From the IMG/VR virus record IMGVR_UViG_3300047550_003194, positions 1 to 43,626 of that record: DNA of 43,626 nt, one strand, 5' to 3'. The position numbers and the translations under genes are program-made. Below, one piece after another: positions 5,668 to 17,600 of this stretch. The DNA comes from a virus. Position 1 is the stretch's first letter, and every line of letters begins with the position of its first letter. The notes beneath the pieces were generated by a model, which was not told the DNA's origin, searched no databases, and saw only the letters and a list, made by a program, of their open reading frames with translations.

Positions 5668-8600
5668 ATGACAGAAAAAAGAATCCAGATTAATAAAATT
5701 ATCGAAAATCAACTTCCCTCATATGTGAGAGAAGAGTTTCCTTTAATTTCTGAATTTTTAAAGCAATATTATATTGGACAAGAGTATCAGGGAGCTACTC
5801 TTGATCTAATTCAAAATATTGATAACTATACGAAATTAGATACAATTTCAGATCCAGTCGAATTTACTATTTTATCTGAAGACATTGATGATTTTTCAAC
5901 TTCAATAGTTGTAGAAAATACTGTTGGGTTTCCGAATCAATATGGATTATTAAAAATAGACAGTGAAATTATCACATATACATCAAAAACAGATATTTCT
6001 TTTGATGGATGCGTTCGTGGTTTTAGTGGAATTACTTCTTATAGAAGTTCTACCGATCCAGAAAATCTTGTTTTTTCCGAATCAGAAGTATCATCTCACA
6101 CAAAAGAAACTCATGTAGAAAATCTCAGCATTCTATTTTTTAAAGAATTTTTATCCAAAATTAAATATCAATTATCTCCAGGATTTGAAGATCGTTCCTT
6201 TGTAGATGGTATAAAAGATTCTTTATTTTTAAAACAATCAAAAGATTTTTACTCATCAAAGGGAACCGACAAATCATTTGATATTTTATTTAAAGTTTTA
6301 TATGGAGAAAAAGTAAAAGTTATTAGACCAAGAGAAAATGTAATTAGACCGTCTAATGCTAACTATAGAGTCAATAAAGATCTAGTTGTTGATTCTTTTG
6401 AAGGAGATCCATCAGACTTAAAAAATTCAACATTATACCAAGATTATTATAATGATGATATTTTAGAATCATATTCTCCTATTACAAGAGTAGAAAAAAT
6501 ATCACCAGGATTAAGTACAAATTATTATTATAAACTTAGTTTAGATGCATCTTTTGATAGAGACATAGTTTCTGAAAATGAACAATATAATAATTTTTCT
6601 GTTCACCCCAAAACCAAATTAATTGGAAATGTTTCTGTTGGATCTACAATATTAGATGTTGATTCAACCGTAGGATTTCCCATTAATGGAAGATTGTCAT
6701 TTTTGGATGAAAATGGAGAAATAGGAATCGCTACATATTCATCCAAAAACTTAACTCAGTTTTTGGGAGTAAATTTGAATAATAATATTAAAGATACTGC
6801 AGAGTTGAATTTAGATGTTTATGCTTATGCAAATCAAGTTGGGACATCAATTTCAGATTCTATAAAAGTTAGAATTAGACCAGTATTGAAAAAATTTAAT
6901 ATTCCAGAAAAAACATATTACTACTCACAAAATGATCAAATTTCGATAAAAACTCTTGGGACACTTCCAACAGATAAAATTTCAAATAATTGGTTGTTCA
7001 ACACATCACAAACATATGAAATTGAAAGTATTGTATCTTTAGACAGTTCCAATTTAACGTATAAAGTAACAACTAAAGATAATCACATTCTAAGAATTAA
7101 TGATGAAATTACTTTCATTAGTTCTTCTGGAGAATCTGAAAAAGGATTTATAATTGATGTTTTTTCTGATAGAGTATTTCTAACCAGAGGTCAGGGGCAA
7201 TTAAATGAAAATCTTACATATGCAGTAAAAAGAAATATTTTAAAAACAAAATCATCAGAGTATCCAACTCTTTCTGGATATACATCAAACGTTCAGAATG
7301 TATACAAAAATGAAGAAAAAAATATTATTTCATCACTATCTCTTCCATATTATAATATTGATAAATTAAATTCATCAAAACAGGATTACAGATATACCTT
7401 TTCTGGCACGTTTTCTGGAGATACATTTAAAATTACGAATGGATTTGATCACAATTTTTACACAGGGGATGCAATATATTACACACCAGAAAAATCATCT
7501 TTTACTCTTACTGACTCTAGTGGACAAGATTATATTCAAGAAAACATAATTTCTTTCTTATTTGATGAAGGATTGTATTATGTAAAAAGAATTGATCCAA
7601 ATAATATCAAAATTGCAAAAAGTCTTTCAAATCTTTACAATGAAAATTATATTGAACTAGAAGAAGAAATTACAGTAAACAATAATATTATACAACTTTA
7701 CAAATTTAAGAATAAATTTTTATCTCCGCAAAATTTATTAAGAGAAATCTCTCAACCAGAAAATACAGGAAAAATCTATAAAACTTCTCCGGGATTTACT
7801 GGAATATTAATCAATGGCACTGAAATATTAAATTATAAATCTTCAGATAAGATATATTATGGTTCTATAAAAAATATAGATATTCTCTCTAAAGGAAGCG
7901 ATTATGATGTCATCAATCCTCCAATTCTATCAATAAGCGACAATACTGGTATTGGTGCGACCGGTTATTGTTCTGTAAAAGGATCATTTAAAGAAATTAG
8001 AATTATAGATTCTGGATTTGATTTTATTGAAACACCATCTATTAAAATTAGTGGAGGAAATGGTTTTGGAGCAAAAGCTCAGGTTAACTTAAAAACCGTT
8101 CCCCATGAAGTTATTTTCAATTCATCTGGAATATCAACCTCTGTAGATATATCCAATAATACAATTGGATTTTCTACATACCATAAATTTAGAAATGGTG
8201 AAAAAGTAATATATAAAACATTTTCACAATATGGTGTATCTGGACTATCAACCGATGCAATTTATTATGTTTCTATTTTAGATTCTCATAAAATTAAATT
8301 GCATAGAGATTACAATGGATCAATAGTTGGAATTAATACTGTAGAAATTTCAGATTATGGTGTAGGAAATCATTCCATAAAGTCCTTTAATGGAAAATAT
8401 ATTTTAGGATCCATTAGTATAGTAGATCCGGGTATTGGATATGAAAACAAAAAAAGAACTTGTTCTTCTTCGGGAATTAATACTGCATTAGATTCTATTA
8501 ACATAGAAGATCATGATTATAAAACCGGAGAAATTATTACTTATATGACTGATGGATCAACTCCATTGGGACTTTCTAACAACACAGAATATTATGTTAC

Positions 8601-11600
8601 AGCACTAGACAAAGATAATTTTAAGTTATCTGAAGTCGGAATAGGTTCTATAGCAAAAGATTTTTATTTTCAAACAAATCAACATATCGACATTGAGACC
8701 GTTGGTGTTGGAACACATATTTTCAATTATCCAAATATATTAGTAGAAATTACCTCAAAAATAGGTATTTCATCTTCGGTTGATAATAATTTCAAAGGTT
8801 CTTTACAACCAATTGTTCGCGGAGAAATAACCTCAATTTATTTAGAAAATAAAGGAGTTGGATATGGTTCTTCTGAGATTTTAAATTACAAAAAAGACTT
8901 AAATTTAAATCTTTATAGTGGATCAAAAGCTCAACTAACTCCAATAGTTAATGATGGTAAAATTACGGATGTTGTGATTAATTTTTATGGTCAAGACTAT
9001 AATTCTCCACCAGAATTAAAAGTTTATGGTAAAGGTAGTGGTGCAAAATTAACTCCTGTAATTGAAAATGGTCAAATCAAATCAGTAGTAATAGTAGAAG
9101 GTGGAATTGGATATGAAAACCAAAACACAAAAATAGAAGTCATACCGGCAGGAAAGGGTGCATTCCTAAAAGCAAATCTAAATGAATGGACAGTAAATCT
9201 TTTCAAAAAATATTTTAATAATTTTGGTCCTGATGATGGAGTATTGGAAAATTCAATAAAAAAAGATTATGGGTTAGAATATTCTCATTTATATGCTCCA
9301 AGAGAATTAAGAAAAATATTATATTCCTCGGATCGATCAGGAATAACTTTATTTGGAAAAAAAGATTTACAACTTTCTAACGGAATCGAAATAAATTCAA
9401 CTAACCACTCTCCTATAATTGGTTGGTCTTATGACGGAAACCCCATTTACGGTCCATATGGTTACATTAAAAAATCTGGAGGGACAGTATCTCAGATGAA
9501 ATCTGGATATGTTTTGGATTTAAAACCAGACAGACCACCAACTAGTATCTTCCCCCAAGAATTTTTTATAGAAGATTTTACCTACGTTAACTCCGAAGAT
9601 GAAACTGTTCTAGATGAAAACAATGGAAGATTTTGCGTAACTCCAGAGTTTCCGAACGGAGTATATGCATATTTTACCTCTGTTTCCCAAAATGTAGATT
9701 CTGATGGTGTATTTAAAAATTATAAGAGACCTGTTTTTCCATACCTAATCGGTGAGAACTATACGTCAAAACCAAATGATTTTAATTTTAATCCAAGTTC
9801 AAATCAAGAAAATATAAATTTGAATGAAACTGGATGGTTGAGAAATGTATACCCATACAATTTATCATCAAAAAATAGTTATTATTCTTATGTAATAGAA
9901 CCAAATGACTTAAAACAACAGAAATCTTTAGTAAAATTTGCAACTAAAGGATCTATTGATTTCATAGGAATTGTTTCAAGCGGAAATAATTATCAAGTAA
10001 ATGATAAAGTCGTATTTGATAACACAAAAACTGATGGATTTGGCGCCACCGCTAAAGTTTCCAGAGTATTAGGAAAACAAATCAATAATATAAGTGTTGC
10101 TACAAGTTCAATATCTAATGTAGAATTTTATCCTTCAGATCAATTTGGAGTTTTTGTTGGATTTTCATCCTTACCACACTATTTTAAAAATAAAGATTTA
10201 GTAAAAATAGTAGGATTGAATACTACATCATCTTTCTTAGAAAATTCTTATGAAATAGGAATATCTACAAGTCAATATATTTTAACTTCTCCAGTTTCAT
10301 CGACTTCAGTAACTGGTTTGGTTACTTATTTTTCAATTTCTGGAGACTTTGATTTCCAAAGTATAAGAGAAAATGATATTTTTAGTGTAGGAGTTGGAAC
10401 AGAAAAAATCAAAGTTTTAAACGTAGATCCAATTTCTTCCAGAATTCGTGTTCTTCGTGAATTTGGTTCATCATCTGGAGTATCTCATACTACTTCAACA
10501 GTTCTTAGAGAAATTTCAAGAAAATTTAACATAAATGTTGGATATAAAACAACATATGATTATAAACTAAACAAAGAGATTTATTTCAATCCATCAGAAA
10601 CTGTTGGAATTGGAACAACAGCAGGAATTGGTATTGGTGTTACTCTTATAATAGAAAATCCCGGAGTTGGTGTAACACAAGTTTTTGTCCCATCTAAAAC
10701 GATTTATCTTCCAAATCATAAACTTGAAACTGGAGATCAATTAATTTATAATGTAAATTCTGGAACTGCTCTTGGAGTATCTACAAGTGGACTAGGTAAT
10801 ACATATTTTGAATTGAAAAACAAATCTATAGTTTATGTTGCAAAAATTTCAAATGATTCTATTGGAATTTCTACCATAAAAGTTGGTCTTGGTTCTACTG
10901 GAACTTTTTGTGGCATTGCAGAAACCACTAGAAACCAAGGAACTCTTTATTTTATAAACAAAGGTTCTGGAACTTATCATAGTTTTGAGACTAATTATCC
11001 TTTGGTAGTAAATGGCAAAATTTCAAAAAATCTAGTTACTGTTTCTGTTGCAGAAACTCATGGATTGCAGTTAAATGATTATGCATATGTAGAGGTTACT
11101 CCAACAATATCTACTACGATAACTTTAAAGTATAATGATTCCACAAGAAGAGTAATAATAAATCCCAAAGATTTTATTTCTTCCGGCATTAATACTTCAA
11201 ATGGAAACATTAATTTACCTTCGCATGGATTTATAACCGGACAAAGAGTTTTACACACATCTTCTTCACCTTGTGGCGGATTAAAGGATAATCATTTATA
11301 TAATGTTCTTGTATTAGATTCAGATAATATTAAACTTACGGAAAGTTTATATCAAACTAAACAATCCTATCCAATTACAGTAGGAATCACAAGTTCTTCA
11401 TTTGGAACATTATCTGCAATTAATCCACCAATAAAAGTTTACAGAAACTGTTCTATAAACTTTGACACATCTGATCCATCTCTATCATATGTTTTAAACG
11501 GAACATCATATCCAGCATTTGATTTAGAATTTTATCTTGACGATAAATTTACAAGAAGGTATGAATCCAACCAAAAACTTTCATCTTTTGAAGTGTCAAA

Positions 11601-14600
11601 AGTTGGCACATTAGGTGTAACACCCAACGCAAAGACGATATTGAATATTAATCAGTATACACCAAATCTTTTATATTATAAGTTAACACCTTTAAAGACA
11701 TTTTCAAATCCAAAAGAAAAAACACAAATAGTTATAGATGATTCTATATCTTTATATAATCAGATTCAAATAGAGCAAAGTGAATATTCCGGGAAAAAAA
11801 GAATATCTTCTTTAACATCAACATCATTTGAATATAATCTTTTATCATCCCCAGAAAAAAATTCTTATAGTGAAACCGAAGCATCTTTATCATATACCAC
11901 CGATTCTATATCTGCATATGGACCTATTAATCAAATTAATATTCAAAATGGAGGAAAATCTTATAGTACCTTACCAGGAATATCTTCTGTTATTTCAAAA
12001 TATGGAGATGGATTTATTTTAGAACCAAATAGTAAAACAATTGGAAATGTAAAATCAACGAAAATATTTGATATTGGTTTTGACTATCCTGCTGATTTTA
12101 CTCTTAAACCAACATCAAAGTTACCAGAAATTCTTAAGATAGAACCTTTATCAACATTTGAATCGATTGGAGTAACTTCCTTTGGGTATGGGTATTCAAT
12201 AAGTCCAAAATTAGTTGTAATTGATGGTAAAACAAAAAAACAAATAACTGATATTGATTTGAAATTTACCCTCGGAGAGGAGCAGGTAAAAATTATTAAA
12301 AATACTCTCTCGATTAATAATACAGAACCAATAATACTTCCAATACAGAACTCTAATGGAGTTCCGATTTCAAACATTACATATAACTCATCAAATAAAG
12401 ATGTAACTGTAACTTTATCTGTTGGATTTAGTACTGCTGATAGTTTCCCATTTGCAGTAAATGATAAAGTAATGATTGAAAACGTTAGTGTTGGTGTGGG
12501 TTCTACCGGAAAAGGATATAATTCCTCAAATTATGATTATAATCTTTTTACTATTAAATCAGTTCTTCCGAATATCGGTGGAATAGGAATAGTTACTTTT
12601 AGTCTTACAAATTACTTAGGATCTAATGAAAATCCAGGAAATTTTGATGCAATTAACTCTTCAGGAAGAATTATTCCCGAAAAGCATTTCCCAAAATTCA
12701 ATTCTATTTTAAAAAAAGGTGAATTTTTAAAAGGAGAAAATGTTACTGATGGTAATGCAATTGGTATAGTTGGGGATTGGAATCCTAAAACAGAATATTT
12801 GAAAGTTATAACTTCTGAAGATTTTGTTCCACAGACTATTATTGAAGGTCAAAGTTCAAATTCAAAAGGATTTATAAAAGACATTATTAAATCTGAATCT
12901 AATTATGAACTGGGTTCATATTCTCTTGTGGAAAATGGTTGGGAATTTTTAACTGGATTTTTAAATAATGATTTGCAAAGAATTCACGACAATGAATATT
13001 ATCAAAGTTTTTCATATTCACTAAAATCAAAAATACCATATGATACTTGGAAGGATTCAGTAAGTTCTTTAAATCATACTTTAGGATTTAAGAAATTTAG
13101 TAATCTTCAGTTGGAATCAACTATCACTGAAAATTCTTCAATGATACCAGAATTTAGTGAATATGCATCAGTAAAAACAGACATTATTTCTGTTACAGAT
13201 TTAAATTGCGTTACTAATTTTGATTTAGTTTATGAAAATTCTTTATATTCAAACTCAGGGAATTTTTCAGATGAAATTATTTTTAGTAGCAGAATATTAC
13301 AAGATTACCAAGAATCTGTGGGAAATAGAGTTCTTTTAATTGATGATATTAGTGGGGAGTTTAATAGCGAACCCGGATTTAATATATTTGTTGATGTTAG
13401 TAGATCTTTGCTTAGTTCTTTTAGAACTCAAAAATTCTTTACTTATGTAAAAGATAGAAGATATACATCAGAAAGACAGGCAATGCTTGTTACTATTTTG
13501 AGAGATGATTTAGGATTTTCTTATATCAATCAATATGGAAGAGTTGAAACTATTAGAGATTTAGGATCTTTTGATTTTTATATCGATGGAACTGAAGGAG
13601 TTCTTAGATTTTATCCAACAAAATATACATATAACAACTATGATGTATCCACAATATCATATAATTTGGATGATAATTTAACTTCTATAGGAAATACGGA
13701 TTTAGGTGGGGTTGTAAGCATTGCATCTTCAAGTAGTTCATTTGTTGGAGTATCAACAATTGTAAGTATTTCAAATTCATACTCAAGTTCTAAAGTTCTC
13801 ATTTGCCTAAATCATGAAGTGGATGGGCAATTTGAATATAATGAGTTGAATATAATTCATAACGGAACTGATGTTTATGTTTTGGATGGAGGACAATTAA
13901 CTAATCATAGTTATTCTGATCCATATTCAAGTATTGGTCTTGGTACTTTCTATCCTTATCTGAGTGGATCAGATTTAAAAGTTGATTTTATTCCATCTGC
14001 TGGAATATCAACAGTAGTTGTAAATACTATAGCAATTTCTATAGGAAATACTTCTATGTCTGGAATTGGAACTATAGATTTAAACCAGGCAAGAATAGAA
14101 GCATCATCAACCTCAATTGCTGCAACATCACTACCAACACAAACATCAATTGCATCATATCCCGATGGATATGATGCTGCATATTGTATTGTCCAGGCAA
14201 CCAATACATCTACAGGAGAATGTCAACTATCTGAAGTTATTCTGATAGATGATGGAACAGAAACTTATTTGACTGAATATGCTATATTAGAAACTTATTC
14301 TGGTATTGGAACTATAAGTGCTTCTAGGGTAAGTGAAACTACTTATTTAAGTTTTACACCAATTGAAAATATTGATGTTGATGTAAAAGTTTTTATAAAT
14401 GCCTTAGCTCACATAAAAGATGAGGAAGATATAATTAATTTTAACAATTCAACGATTGAGACATCTTATGCGACTTATTATGGAACTCTTTCTACAATTA
14501 AAAAAGATTTTGATCTTACATACAAAACATATCCAATATTTAAGAGAAATTTCTTCGGAAACCAACCAGATATTGTTAATTTAACCAACAATACTATTAG

Positions 14601-17600
14601 TATTCCAAATCATTTCTTTGTCACCGGAGAAGAACTTGTATATAACAATACAAAAAATTCACTATCCATAAGTACTTATAACTCAACAAATGCAATAGGA
14701 ATAGGAACTACTACAATTTTGGGAATAGGTTCTACTGATAGGTTACCATCTTCTGTCTATGCAGTAAAAGTCGATATTAATAAAATTAAACTTGCAACAA
14801 GCGCAGAAAACGCTCTTAAATCAGTTCCAGTTACCATTGATTTGGAAAGTGTTGGTATTGGTTCTACTCATGTTTTCATTTCAAAAAACCAAAATCAAAG
14901 AGTAATTATTTTCATAGACAATATAGTTCAGTCACCAATAGTATCAACATCAACTACATCATCTACAGCACAACCAGTACTAGCAACGGATGAAATAATT
15001 TATTTTACTGGAATAACATCATTTTTTGGGGGAGATATATTAAAAATTGATGATGAAATTATGAGAATTGAAGGTATAGGCATTGGATCTACAAATGCCA
15101 TACGAGTTAGGAGAGAAATTCTTGGTACTATATCTGTTGGTCATTCATCTGATGCAAAAATAGTTAAAGTTGTTGGTGATTATAATATTGTAGAAAATAC
15201 TTTGAGTTTTGTTGATGCACCCTACGGAAACACTCCAATTGGAACATCATCTCTCTCACCAAATAATAGAGATTGGGCAGGAATAACAACATCATCAACA
15301 TTCCAAGGAAGAGTTTTTATTAGAAGTGGTATAGAGGATTCTTCAGAAGAAACATATAGCAAAAATTATATTTTTGATGATATATCATCTTCTTTTAATG
15401 GATATAATAAAAACTTTACACTAAAATCAAATAATTCCAATGTAACTGGAATTTCTACAGACAATGCTATTATACTTATTAACAATATTTTCCAAGGTCC
15501 AAATCAAGGTCAAAGTGTTATAAATGACTATGATCTATCTGAAGAAATCGGAATTACTAGTATTTCTTTTACTGGAACTGCAAGTTCTGTTGCGTATGAT
15601 CCAAACAATGCAAATATTCCAGTTGGTGGAGTAATTGTTTCTGTCGGATCTGTTGAAGGTTTTGGATATCAACCATTAATTGGTGCTGGAGGAACTGCGA
15701 TTGTTTCTGCTGCTGGAACTATTTCCTCAATTAGTATTGGAAATAGTGGATCCGGTTATAGATCTGGAATTCAAACAGTCCATGTTGGTGTTGCATTATC
15801 TTCGACAGGAACTCCTTATATTGATTATATTGGAACTGCCTTTATTAATAATGGTCATGTTGTGAGCGTCGCTATTACGAATCCGGGAGTAGGATATACT
15901 AATACTAATCCACCATACGTACTTATTGATAAACCTCTATCATATTCCAATATTCCTCTTGTTTATTCGTCAAGTAGTGGTGGAAATGGTGCTCAAGCAA
16001 AAGTTAATATTGTTGTTGGTCAAGGTTCAAGTATAATAGATTTCAACATTATCAATACTGGTTATGGTTATGGTGTTAGTGAGATTTTAACAGTAGAAAC
16101 TGGTGGAAGTACAGGAATTCCCACAACATCAGATCCAAACTTTAGTGAATTTCAACTAACAATCCAACAACTCGATGCAGATAAATTTACTGGTTGGTCA
16201 ATTGGACAACTTCAAGTTCTTGATGATTTTTCAAATCTTTTTAACGGAACCAGAGTTTCTTTCCCAATTCAATATGGAGGAAATTCTTTATCAATTCAAG
16301 CTTCTCCTGGTTCAAATATAAAAATTCAAGACACTCTTCTAGTGTTTATAAATGATATAATTCAAGTTCCAAATAAAAGTTATATTTTTAATGGTGGAAG
16401 TTCAATTACATTTACAGAGGCTCCTAAATTTGGAGATACTTTAAAATTGATTTTTTATAGAGGAACTGGTGGCGTAGATGTTGTCGAAAAAGACATATTA
16501 GAAACCGTTAAAATTGGTGATTCTTTGAAGATTGGATATAATTCTTATGACAATCAACCATCATATTATCAAGAAAATGAAAGAATTGTCAACGACATAA
16601 CTTCTTCCAATGTCGTAGATACAAACCCATATTATGGTCCAGGTAATATAAATGATCCCAACCTAAAGAGACCTATAGATTGGTGTCGCCAAATAGAAGA
16701 CAAATTTATAAATTCAAAAGTTGTTACTAAAGATAGGGTTCTTTATGAACCTATTATTAATCCTTCATCATATCTTATTCAATCAGTTGGTATAGGTTCA
16801 ACTATAGCTTTTGTTGACAACATTAGACCATTCTTTAACCCAATAAATGAAAATCAAATTTCATTAGATTTTCAAAGGGGAATTACTTTTATTTCACAAA
16901 ATAATATTGTTTCAGCTTCTGGAACTGCTACGGTTTCTGCCGCAGGAACTATTTCTAGCATTGAAATTACAAATGGTGGAGTCGGATACAGTACATCTCC
17001 AGAAGTTACAATTGAATGTCCAATTGGACTTGGTTCAACCACTAAAGCATCTGCAACATCAGTTATTTCAATTGGAGGCACAGTTTCTAGTGTGATAATT
17101 ACTTCACCAGGAACTGGATATACAAATACAAATCCACCGCTAATTTTAATTTCACCTCCAACGTTAAAAATTGAAAATAATACTTCAAAAACAAATGGTT
17201 ATGAAGGTGATTTTGGAATAATCACTGGCATTTCAACAACTTCTATTGGTATTGCTAGTACTGGAATAGTTTTTGACCTATTAATTCCTTCAGATTCTTT
17301 CTTAAGAAATTCTTCAATAGTTACTACACCAATAACAGAAAGTGGTATAAAGACCGGATATTACTTTATGGTTTATGATTCAAATGTTGGAAATGGGGTT
17401 ACTTCTATAGATTCAAATGGAAATATTGTTGGTGTTGGAACTTCATTCTTGGATAACATATATTATGTTAGTAAGGTATCAATAGCACAAACTGCTACTC
17501 CTGGATTTGGAATTACTAGCGTTGCAAAAGTAACAGTTAGTGTTTCTAGTTACAATGGATTGAGTGGAGTGGGATACAGTAACTATTATGGAAAATATAG

